Shown here piece by piece: positions 8,704 to 14,763 of a stretch of DNA of 64,000 nucleotides. Both the position numbers and the translations under genes were made by a program. The notes beneath the pieces were generated by a model. The model worked only from the letters and a program-made list of their open reading frames with translations. It searched no databases and was not told the origin of the DNA. Source of the DNA: Streptomyces coffeae (GTDB lineage Bacteria; Actinomycetota; Actinomycetes; Streptomycetales; Streptomycetaceae); contig NZ_JAERRF010000004.1 in NCBI RefSeq assembly GCF_016741875.1, forward strand, positions 310,001 through 374,000, given 5' to 3'. Every line of letters begins with the position of its first letter. Positions within the stretch are counted from its first letter, which is position 1.

Positions 8704-9027
8704 GTGAGCCACCCCGTCCACCCCGACCACGACGTCCACCCCGTCCCCGACAACCACGACAACCACGACATCCACGACATCCACGACGAGATCGAGGCCC
8801 GTCTCATCGCCCTGGTCGAGGGGCGGCTGAGCCGGGACGCCGCCGACCGGTGAGCCGCCCAGTGGCTCACCGATGACACGCTCGCCCTGGACGAGCCGAG
8901 CCGCTGGGCGCTGGAGCTGCTGTACGGGGTCGACCTTCCCGGGCCGGACGGCTGCCCGCTCCATGACGACGCGCAGATCCGGGGCTGGCTCGCGGAGTTC
9001 CGGCGGCGCCGGGGTGTGGCACGGTGA
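8704..9027 (+). pseudogene. Small Streptomyces hypothetical gene with in-frame TGA
   Basis: From GTG 8704 (GGAGAGG upstream) the frame encodes a His/Asp-rich start with 9-bp DNA repeats (NHDNHDIHDIHD) and then EARLIALVEGRLSRDAADR before a TGA at 8851-8853. In the same frame beyond the TGA, coding-quality sequence continues (AAQWLTDDTLALDEP, ending LAEFRRRRGVAR) to a TGA at 9025-9027. The TGA falls where a Trp (TGG) would fit, so one substitution explains the break. The intact protein would be about 107 residues, small and acidic, of unknown function. Either the gene is dead, the base call is wrong, or the stop is read through. Confidence 0.65.
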
Positions 9028-9060
9028 ACACGCTGCCCATGGATCACCGAAGGAGAGCCC

Positions 9061-9480
9061 GTGTCGAACCCCCCGCTTCCCGAGGCCGCCGTCGCCATGC
9101 TGAAGAAGGCCAACAGCGCCGTCATCGCCACGCTGCGGCCCGACGGCCAGCCGGTGTCCACGGCTACCTGGTACCTATGGGACGACGGCCGGATCCTGGT
9201 CAACATGGACGAGGGGCGCAAGCGGCTCCAGCACATCCGCGACGACCCACGGGTGACCCTCACCGTGCTGGACGAGCACAACTGGTACACCCACATCAGC
9301 GTCATCGGGCGCGTTGTCGAACTGCGTGAGGACACGGACCTGGCCGATATCGACCGGCTGGCCCGGCACTACATCGGCCAGGACTACCCGCAGCGGGACC
9401 GGGCCCGGGTCAGCGCCTGGATCGGGATCGACCGCTGGCACGGCTGGGGTGAGATGAAGGACAGCGGCCAGCCCGGCTGA
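9061..9480 (+). CDS. PPOX-class F420-dependent oxidoreductase
   Basis: This 139-residue protein has the split-barrel fold pattern of the pyridoxamine-5'-phosphate-oxidase-like family. The N-terminal strand reads SAVIATLRPDGQPVSTATWYLWDDG, followed by the RKRLQHIRDDPRVTLTVLD core. Actinobacterial members of this subgroup usually bind F420 rather than FMN. The GTG at 9061 follows GAAGGAG. It forms the left chromosomal flank of the integrated element and would originally have lain directly upstream of the VOC gene's 3' end. Confidence 0.9.
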   Translation: MSNPPLPEAAVAMLKKANSAVIATLRPDGQPVSTATWYLWDDGRILVNMDEGRKRLQHIRDDPRVTLTVLDEHNWYTHISVIGRVVELREDTDLADIDRLARHYIGQDYPQRDRARVSAWIGIDRWHGWGEMKDSGQPG

Positions 9481-9528
9481 CCCGTACCCGTACGCCCTGT
9501 CGCGGGCACGGGCCCACCCCTGCCGGTG

Positions 9529-9600
9529 TCAGGGCCGGTAGCGCAGCGGATGGTCCTCCGGGACCTCCACGACCGTGATCCGCACGCCGTCCGGGTCTCC
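9529..9600 (-). pseudogene. Displaced 3' end of the VOC-family gene (original chromosomal end)
   Basis: Read on the minus strand this segment encodes DPDGVRITVVEVPEDHPLRYRP followed by TGA. This is the same C-terminus as the intact VOC gene at 13383-13775 (DPDGLKIVIVEVPEDHPIRYRP). There is no start and no upstream coding part. It is the host gene's own tail, cut off by integration of the element, and it marks the left junction. Confidence 0.85.
9587..9597. repeat. Left attachment-site core (attL candidate)
   Basis: CCGTCCGGGTC here is identical to 13447-13457 at the other end of the inserted segment. Both copies fall at the same codons of the VOC gene (the DPDG region). This is the longest exactly shared stretch at the junctions. 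Confidence 0.6.
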
Positions 9601-9642
9601 AGACCACAATGACTCTGTTATTAGCGCACACTCAGGCTATGA

Positions 9643-10235
9643 CAGTCCTACGCCCACATTCACGACATCGCAGAAGCCGCGGGCCAGACCGGATGGAAGG
9701 CGTGGGCGTACCCGGTGTCGGTGGACTTGCTGCTCGTCGCGGCATGGCGAGGGATGCGGACGGTGCGGCGCGACGGCAACGCCTGGCTGTGGTTCCTCGT
9801 CGCGATGGCTGCGAGCCTCAGCGCCAACATCATGACGTCGGGCGTGATGGACCTGACCGAACCGCCGAACTCCCTCCGTGTCATCGTCGCGGGATGGCCG
9901 GCGGTGGCGTTCCTCGGGGGCACGCTGCTCGTCCACTCGCGGCCGACGTCGGGGGAGGAGTGTGAAGCACCCGCGGAGATGCCACAGGCGGCTGCCTCAG
10001 AGCCTCCCGCGCCTCCGGTGGAGGAAGAGCGGAGGAGCGCGCGGAAAAGCCTCACGGGACCGTTCTGGTGTCATACGCGGACGCTGCTGAGGCGCTGGGC
10101 GTCGCGGAGGGGACCGTCCGCGGGTGGGCGTTCAACGGGCACGTCCGAAGGCATCCGGGGCCGACATCGACCACGGTCCGCGTGGACTTGGCCGAGTGCA
10201 AGACTTATCAAAGCCGTCGACTCGTCGGCGCGTGA
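9643..10235 (+). pseudogene. Truncated and frameshifted DUF2637 (Spd-like) protein with HTH tail
   Basis: The frame opens right after a stop at 9640-9642 with SYAHIHDIAEAAGQTGWKAW and continues PVSVDLLLVAAWR, the centre of DUF2637 membrane proteins linked to spread/transfer functions of actinomycete elements. The first membrane segment and start codon are missing, so the 5' end was lost at the junction about 45 bases away. Two further hydrophobic segments follow (AWLWFLVAMAASLSAN and IVAGWPAVAFLGGTLLV). After a Pro/Glu-rich linker, a helix-turn-helix tail (YADAAEALGVAEGTVRGWAF) is encoded in the -1 frame from about 10068 to 10235. That tail could instead be a separate 55-residue ORF starting at GTG 10068. 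Confidence 0.7.
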
Positions 10236-10297
10236 GGAGAACTGATGGACCAGCGCCGGCCCGTTGGCGACCGCCAGACCTCATGACCGCAACACCG

Positions 10298-10327
10298 CAG
10301 CCCCCGTCGGGATTCCGGCGGGGGCTG
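10298..10327. terminator. Bidirectional hairpin terminator
   Basis: CAGCCCCCG and CGGGGGCTG form a 9-bp stem around a short loop and are followed by TTG on the plus strand. It sits between the convergent DUF2637 pseudogene and the XRE regulator gene. Confidence 0.7.
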
Positions 10328-10339
10328 TTGCGTTTCGTA

Positions 10340-11521
10340 TCAATCCGTCAGTCCGGACCGCTTCGCCATGGCCAGCAGATCCGGTCGGCTGCGCTGGTGC
10401 ATGGTCCATAGCACCCGCAGCACCTCCCGCGCCATCGGGTGGATCTCCGCCATCTGCGGAGCCACCTGGTACGCATACTTCAGCGCCTCTTCCGCTCCAA
10501 CAAGGTCCTTCGTCGCCAGTCGGGCACGGGCGGTGTCAATGGCCAGCCGTCCGACGCGCGACGGTTTGAGACCAGCGGGAGGGTTCTTCAGTAGCGGAGC
10601 CGCCACTTCGGCCGCCTTGTCCGGCGCGTTGAGCTCGATCTGAGCCGCAAGGGCATACAGCTCCGTGTTGCCCGGCCCGAATGTGAGGTTGTGCTGAAGT
10701 ATGTCGGGCCCGTTGATGTGCTCGGCGAGTGCTCGCGCCCTCCGCACATGATCCGCAGTTGCGTTCTCATCCTTGTGTCGGGAGGCAAGGACAACGCCGC
10801 GCAGGTGGAGAGAGCCGAGGTGGACGACGTGCTCCAGCCCGTCTCCGGGCGCCGACTCATAGCGCGTGATCGCACGTTCAATGATCGCCATGCCGTCGGC
10901 GTATTCACCGGCTGACTGGTAAGTCCCGGCTTCATTCCACGCTGCGGCAGCTTCGGCCGACGGGTTCCACGTCTGCTGAGCCGCCCACGTCTGACGACTG
11001 ACGATCATGTCGGCCAAGTCGGGCTGGCGGAATCGGTGTGCTACGGCGTACGCGCAGCTATAGACGTCAGCGACGTGGCTCCATGCAGTGGCGTCCCCGT
11101 CTGACTCCATGGCGGCTGCTGTCGACTGACCGAGAAGCGGGGGGAGGAGTCGGAGCAGCCCGAGATAATCCGTGTCCGCGCGCAGTTGAGCGGCCTTCCG
11201 GAGCGACGCCGTGAGCTCGTCAGGGGGCGGTACATCTTCCCGCGGAAGGGTGTGTCGTCGGACGACTGTGCGTAGTCCGTTCAACAGCTCGTGCTGTGTG
11301 GATGGTTCGGCGAAGGGGTCTCCATAGATTCTCGCCGTCGTCACGCTCAGTGCCGCAGCCGCCGACGCCACGAGCGGGGGAGTGGCTGGCCTAAGACCTG
11401 TCTCGATCTTGCTCAAGTAGGAGAGTGAGATACCCATTCTCCGTGCCAGAGCTGCCTGATTGATCCCGCGCACCTTGCGCAGAACCCCGATGTTCTCACC
11501 CGCTGACGGTGTGCTGTGCAT
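10340..11521 (-). CDS. XRE-family regulator with TPR-like C-terminal domain
   Basis: The 393-residue protein starts with an XRE helix-turn-helix (residues 8-60; core QAALARRMGISLSYLSKIE). A long helical region follows that looks like tetratricopeptide repeats, with many Ala-rich helix pairs. Streptomyces has many such regulators, which often sense peptides or partner proteins; in mobile elements they commonly act as maintenance or transfer repressors. ATG 11521 is preferred over a TTG 23 codons upstream. It is transcribed away from the resolvase-like operon, with paired palindromes between, so it probably represses one or both promoters. Codon use is less GC-biased than in flanking genes, consistent with foreign origin. 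Confidence 0.88.
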   Translation of the reverse strand: MHSTPSAGENIGVLRKVRGINQAALARRMGISLSYLSKIETGLRPATPPLVASAAAALSVTTARIYGDPFAEPSTQHELLNGLRTVVRRHTLPREDVPPPDELTASLRKAAQLRADTDYLGLLRLLPPLLGQSTAAAMESDGDATAWSHVADVYSCAYAVAHRFRQPDLADMIVSRQTWAAQQTWNPSAEAAAAWNEAGTYQSAGEYADGMAIIERAITRYESAPGDGLEHVVHLGSLHLRGVVLASRHKDENATADHVRRARALAEHINGPDILQHNLTFGPGNTELYALAAQIELNAPDKAAEVAAPLLKNPPAGLKPSRVGRLAIDTARARLATKDLVGAEEALKYAYQVAPQMAEIHPMAREVLRVLWTMHQRSRPDLLAMAKRSGLTD

Positions 11522-11581
11522 GCCTCCAGGCTCCCACGTGAACTCCCGTTCGTCCGCCCCTCCAGGGAGATCTGGCGGCCC

Positions 11582-11611
11582 GTTGTGCAACTTTTGTGTG
11601 AACTGATCACA
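11582..11611. promoter_or_regulatory. Operator candidates between divergent XRE and resolvase-like genes
   Basis: Two inverted repeats lie side by side: GTTG-TG-CAAC at 11582-11591 and TGTGA-ACTGA-TCACA at 11597-11611. The second resembles a CRP-type half-site pair but with a 5-base spacer instead of 6. Their position between the divergent starts fits operators of the XRE regulator. No exact -35/-10 pair could be assigned. Confidence 0.4.
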
Positions 11612-11668
11612 GTCCTCGCGTAGTTACCTGAACACAGACGGCAACCAGGATGACCGAGGAGCGGGACG

Positions 11669-12046
11669 GTGGACGACGGTAAGCGCGCAATCGCATACAT
11701 CTACGACCGAGAGATCACCAGCGCGGACAATGCGGACCCGCGCATCACCATCTGTCGCGCGTACGCCGCGGAATTGGGCTGGCAGGTGGCCGGTCAGTGG
11801 GTGGACCGCGGAGAAAACGCCGTGAGTCCTCGTCGCCGCGCGTGGGTCGGCATGCTGGCCGCGATGGAGCACGAGGCGCAGGGTGCGCAGCCTGTATGCC
11901 TGGTCGCGAGCTGGGACCGGATCGCCAGGGACGACATGGTACGCGCGGAGCTGCGCCAGATGGTGAGCAAGATCGACGGAGTATGCGTCTCGGTGGTCGA
12001 CGGGATGTCGGAGGACGACTTTTCGTCGGCGGTGCGTCATGTCTGA
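11669..12046 (+). CDS. Resolvase-fold protein lacking the catalytic serine
   Basis: The 125-residue protein aligns by eye with the N-terminal catalytic domain of serine recombinases. RAIAYIYDR matches the first strand, ICRAYAAELGWQVAGQWVD the following helix and strand, and ASWDRIARD (Asp83, Arg84, Arg87) the conserved DxxR motif. In active enzymes the first strand ends in R-V-S with the nucleophilic serine; here the same place reads YDR. The C-terminal DNA-binding part of large serine integrases or resolvases is absent. It is therefore probably non-catalytic, perhaps a regulatory or accessory paralogue. GTG 11669 follows GAGGAG. Its end overlaps the next ORF by eight bases. Confidence 0.75.
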   Translation: MDDGKRAIAYIYDREITSADNADPRITICRAYAAELGWQVAGQWVDRGENAVSPRRRAWVGMLAAMEHEAQGAQPVCLVASWDRIARDDMVRAELRQMVSKIDGVCVSVVDGMSEDDFSSAVRHV

Positions 12047-12248
12047 CGATCTGACGTACGAGGACGAAGCGCGGCTGACCAGCCGGACGGTATCCATGCT
12101 GCTAGCCGACCCCTTCAGCTCGTTCGGTGACATCAAGGCGGCCACCGTCACCATGCAGCGCGCTCTAGACGATCTTGTAATGGTCGCCGAGAGCCGTCAG
12201 CGGCAGCTCGACCGCCTCACGGACGGCCCCGCGCAGCACCCCGAGTAG
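12039..12248 (+). CDS. Small hypothetical protein coupled to the resolvase-like gene
   Basis: This 69-residue, mostly helical, acidic product starts at ATG 12039 inside the end of the upstream gene, so translation is probably coupled. No Cys motif, membrane segment or known domain is seen. Gln/Arg/Leu content in the second half (MQRALDDLVMVAESRQRQLDRL) suggests a coiled coil. Co-expression suggests it works with the resolvase-like protein. Confidence 0.65.
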   Translation: MSDDLTYEDEARLTSRTVSMLLADPFSSFGDIKAATVTMQRALDDLVMVAESRQRQLDRLTDGPAQHPE

Positions 12249-12561
12249 AAGCCCCTGTCTGTCGGCGTCATGGGGGCGTCACGGCAGACAGGACCGGCCC
12301 GGTCGCGTCACGCGTACTCCCACCCGGGCCGTAGGTGGTGGTCCGCTCTCCCGCCCTGCCTGCGGGCCACCACCTCCCCAAAGCTCCGCTCGCTGGACGC
12401 CTGAATCCCCGTCCGGCGTGCGGACGGCGGGGCCCCGGCACGGACGTCACACTCCGCCGGGGCTCCGTCCGGCAAGTCCAATGACCTCATCCCGGTCGCA
12501 CGCTTGGAGGCCAGCAACCGGGACGAGGGCGGCGCACCACCAACTGAGAAGAGGTACGCGC
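12249..12561. other. Structured non-coding region of the element
   Basis: These 313 bases hold no convincing gene but several strong inverted repeats. CCTGTCTG/CAGACAGG flanks about 12256-12292. A 14-bp stem (12333-12346 with 12362-12375, one G-T pair, 15-base loop) follows. A CCGTCCG/CGGACGG hairpin lies near 12409-12427, and related GC-rich palindromes continue to about 12475. The first hairpin could terminate the upstream operon. The cluster as a whole could be an origin, a transfer site or a structured leader of the next gene. Confidence 0.5.
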
Positions 12562-13041
12562 ATGAGTAACGGTACAGCTCTGTTGCTGTCCGCCGAGGAT
12601 CGCGCAGTCGTCGCAGACACGGTCATGACCAACAACCCCGACATGGGGGCCGATCTGGCCGGCCGCATCGTCGACGAGGCTACGAAGTTCGTGGCGGCCG
12701 TCGCGAACGCTCCGGAACCGCTCGCGCCCTCCAGGGTCGTCGACGAGGGGTGGCACGCGCTGATCCTGAACACCCGCGTCTACCAGCGTCTGTGTAAGAA
12801 GGTCGGCCGATTCGTCCATCACACGCCGGAGCGCCCGGACCCCGACAACCGCGACCCCGAGTCACTGACGAAGACGCAGCAACGGATCATCGCGGCGGGG
12901 TACACCATCGACGACGCTCTATGGCTTGCGCCGTCCGACACGTCCGTCCCCGTTGCTGCGAGCTGTCAGCACCGTCCCGCAGACCCGGAAGGCACCTGCA
13001 CCGGGGATCCGGACGGGGACGGTCCGAGCGGGCCGAACTGA
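12562..13041 (+). CDS. GRDP-like (WH...FVHH motif) domain protein
   Basis: The 159-residue soluble protein carries the pattern DEGWHALILNTRVYQRLCKK (residues 61-80) followed by VGRFVHHTPE. This D-E-x-W-H...Y...C...G-x-F-x-H-H signature occurs in glycine-rich-domain-containing (GRDP-like) proteins of plants and bacteria. The conserved His65, Cys78, His86 and His87 could form a metal site. The C-terminal tail is Asp/Gly/Pro rich with two further cysteines (CQHRPADPEGTC). ATG 12562 has GAAGAGG upstream at a suitable distance. Its position in the element suggests cargo; the function is unknown. Confidence 0.65.
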   Translation: MSNGTALLLSAEDRAVVADTVMTNNPDMGADLAGRIVDEATKFVAAVANAPEPLAPSRVVDEGWHALILNTRVYQRLCKKVGRFVHHTPERPDPDNRDPESLTKTQQRIIAAGYTIDDALWLAPSDTSVPVAASCQHRPADPEGTCTGDPDGDGPSGPN

Positions 13042-13095
13042 GGAAGACCTGACGGGCAGTTCCGGCCGTAGCTACCATCATCACGGGAGGTGGTC

Positions 13096-13302
13096 ATGTC
13101 GATACAGTGGGTAGACCCAAAGCGAGCGGGGCTGGTGGCGCTCGTCGACAAGCTACAGCGGGCGTCGGATCCGCAGCGCAAGAGCGCCTGCGGCTGCACC
13201 CGGAAGCGCGGCCCGCGGATGGTGGCGACAGTCGTTGTCCACGGGGGCGTTGCGTACGCCGTGCCGTGCAACAGCTGCGGAGGCAAGGGCATCGTCCCGT
13301 AG
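13096..13302 (+). CDS. Small CxC/CxxCGGKG putative zinc-ribbon protein
   Basis: This 68-residue protein has Cys32-Gly-Cys34 and Cys58-x-x-Cys61 followed by GGKG, like one repeat of a DnaJ-type zinc finger (CxxCxGxG). A single zinc could be bound by the four cysteines. ATG 13096 is preceded by GGGAGG with six-base spacing. It follows the GRDP-like gene by 54 bases on the same strand and ends before a terminator, so the two probably form the last operon of the element. Confidence 0.65.
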   Translation: MSIQWVDPKRAGLVALVDKLQRASDPQRKSACGCTRKRGPRMVATVVVHGGVAYAVPCNSCGGKGIVP

Positions 13303-13324
13303 ATCAGTGAGCAACCCAACAACG

Positions 13325-13370
13325 GCCCCGTCCGTGCGCTGTCCCCCCCGTGGCGCCGGGCGGGGCTTTG
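13325..13370 (+). terminator. Hairpin terminator at the right end of the element
   Basis: GCCCCGTCCG (13325-13334) pairs with CGGGCGGGGC (13357-13366), followed by TTTG. It closes the element's plus-strand operon just before the convergent VOC gene. Confidence 0.65.
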
Positions 13371-13382
13371 CTGTGTCCGCTG

Positions 13383-13775
13383 CTAGACCCCTGGCCGGTA
13401 GCGAATCGGATGATCCTCTGGCACCTCGACGATAACGATTTTGAGTCCGTCCGGGTCCGCGATCCACATCTCGACCAGCCCCCACGGCTCCTGGACCGGC
13501 GGGCGCAGCACCTCCACGTCCCGCGCGGCCAGCTCCTCGTACGCCGCCGCCGCGTCCGCGACCTGGAGCCACAGCTGAAGGCCCGGCGCGGGCGGGGTGT
13601 CGGAGCGGCCGGAGAGCTCGAGGAAGCCGCCGCCCAGGAAGTAGACCGTGCCGCGCTCGGGGCCGGTCCCGAACTCGCGGTAGACCGCGAGCCCGAGCGC
13701 CTCGCCGTAGAACGCCCGGGAGCGCTCGGGGTCCGTCGGCCGCAGCAGTGTGCGGCTGCTCAGTACGTGCACCAT
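13383..13775 (-). CDS. VOC-family (glyoxalase/dioxygenase-fold) protein; integration target
   Basis: The 130-residue protein has the VOC beta-alpha-beta-beta-beta pattern: LLRPTDPERSRAFYGEALGL at the start, then GTVYFLGGGFLEL, LQLWLQVADAAAAYEEL and WGLVEMWIADPDGLKIVIVEV. VOC proteins bind metals or small molecules and include resistance proteins and lyases; no substrate is indicated. The last ~25 codons come from the inserted element and differ in codon use (GAT, CAT, ATT, CCA) from the rest. The protein remains full length, so the integration preserved it. ATG 13775 is preferred over 13793 by family length; no strong ribosome site is visible. Confidence 0.85.
   Translation of the reverse strand: MVHVLSSRTLLRPTDPERSRAFYGEALGLAVYREFGTGPERGTVYFLGGGFLELSGRSDTPPAPGLQLWLQVADAAAAYEELAARDVEVLRPPVQEPWGLVEMWIADPDGLKIVIVEVPEDHPIRYRPGV
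13447..13457. repeat. Right attachment-site core (attR candidate)
   Basis: CCGTCCGGGTC is identical to 9587-9597 and occupies the corresponding codons of the intact VOC gene. Sequence toward the stop matches the left copy at only about 75-80%, as expected if it is element-supplied. Confidence 0.6.
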
Positions 13776-13827
13776 GTCCGCGACCCTACGCATCCGATGC
13801 GGCGGTTCCGCGGGCCCGCGGCGCGTT

Positions 13828-14511
13828 TCACGCCGTGTAGCGCGCCGCCCGCCGGATCTCCGGGAAGTCGGTGGTGCCGCCGTCCAGGCCGAGGCCGCGG
13901 GCCAGCTTCAGATGGTCGGGGGTGTTCACCGTCCAGCCGATGACCTTGAGGTCGGCGGCATGGGCCCGCTCCACCAGCTCCAGGGTCAGCCTGCGGATGT
14001 TGAGCACCAGCATCCCGGCGCTCACCGTCCGCGCCCGGTCGATCACGTCCAGGCCGTAGCGGCTGGCGACCAGCGCGGTGCGCACCTCCGGCAGCAGGGT
14101 GCGGATCTCGGCGAGGGCCTCGTCGTGGAAGGAGATGACGTCCACCCGGTCCAGCAGATTGCGCCGGGTCATGACCTCCGCCAGCGCCCGCGCGGCCGCC
14201 ACGTCCTTGATCTCGGCCTGGAGGGGGGCCCGCACCGCGTCCACGACCTCCTCGAAGACCGGGATCCGCTCGCCCTCCCCGGCGTCCAGCTCGCGCAGCT
14301 CGGCGAGGGTGCGGTCGCTGATCGGCCCGGTGCCGTCGGTCGTCCGGTCCACCTCGGCGTCGTGCATCACCACCAGCGCGCCGTCCTTGCTGAGGTGCAG
14401 GTCCAGCTCGATGACGTCCAGACCCTCGTGCTCGGCGCGAACGAACGAGCGCAGGGTGTTCTCCGGCTCGACGCCCATCACTCCACGGTGTCCGATGGTG
14501 AGAAAAGACAA
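13828..14511 (-). CDS. Glycerophosphodiester phosphodiesterase
   Basis: The 227-residue GDPD-family protein begins LSFLTIGHRG and has the catalytic pattern HRG...EPENTL, with ELDLHLSKDGALVVMHD and LQAEIKD continuing the metal-binding TIM-barrel strands. The family hydrolyses glycerophosphodiesters to glycerol-3-phosphate and an alcohol. No signal peptide is seen, so it is cytosolic. The TTG at 14511 is chosen because the family starts just before HRG; a GTG at 14577 would add 22 unusual residues and has no better ribosome site. It is the right chromosomal neighbour of the VOC gene. Confidence 0.88.
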   Translation of the reverse strand: MSFLTIGHRGVMGVEPENTLRSFVRAEHEGLDVIELDLHLSKDGALVVMHDAEVDRTTDGTGPISDRTLAELRELDAGEGERIPVFEEVVDAVRAPLQAEIKDVAAARALAEVMTRRNLLDRVDVISFHDEALAEIRTLLPEVRTALVASRYGLDVIDRARTVSAGMLVLNIRRLTLELVERAHAADLKVIGWTVNTPDHLKLARGLGLDGGTTDFPEIRRAARYTA

Positions 14512-14698
14512 GGCTGTCTCGCTGTTCTGTCGGCCGCTGACGGGGGTGGTGGCGGCGGGCTGCCCGGACGGGCGCACAGCCTAACGGCCGACCGTGACAG
14601 GAAGGCTGAAGCACGGCCGGGGCATGGGCCGGCCCGTATGGGGCAGGAAAAACAGCGGTACCACGGGTGTGAGGCAGGACAATTTCCGGTAACACCTC

Positions 14699-14728
14699 TT
14701 GAGTGAAGCAAGCGTCCCTGGATACCGT
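14699..14728 (+). promoter_or_regulatory. Candidate promoter of the DUF6421 operon
   Basis: TTGAGT at 14699-14704 is followed after 18 bases by TACCGT at 14723-14728, close to the Streptomyces housekeeping consensus. It lies 35 bases upstream of the ATG at 14764, which has a GAAGGAGAGG ribosome site. Confidence 0.45.
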
Positions 14729-14763
14729 GGGATCACGATAGTTTCTTCGGCGAAGGAGAGGTC

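Larger units (their letters stand above)
9587..13457. mobile_element. Degenerate integrated element (AICE/prophage-like remnant) in a VOC gene
   Basis: About 3.9 kb lies between two copies of the VOC gene's 3' end. The right copy completes an intact gene using element-supplied codons with lower third-position GC, and the left copy is the orphaned native tail. This is the hallmark of site-specific integration into the 3' end of a coding gene with reading-frame restoration. Contents: a 5'-truncated DUF2637 gene, an XRE regulator, a resolvase-fold protein, small coupled ORFs, a structured non-coding region and two small cargo genes. No full integrase, excisionase, Rep or FtsK-like transfer gene is visible, so it is a remnant or depends on functions elsewhere. 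Confidence 0.75.

Noticed and set aside
10040..10075. Programmed -1 frameshift in the DUF2637 gene
   Set aside because: The AAAA in GGAAAAGC does not form a proper X-XXY-YYZ slippery heptamer in the zero frame, and the gene is truncated anyway, so decay is simpler.
11597..11611. CRP-binding site
   Set aside because: The arms match TGTGA/TCACA, but the spacer is 5 not 6 bases and the site lies inside a mobile-element control region; an XRE operator is more likely.
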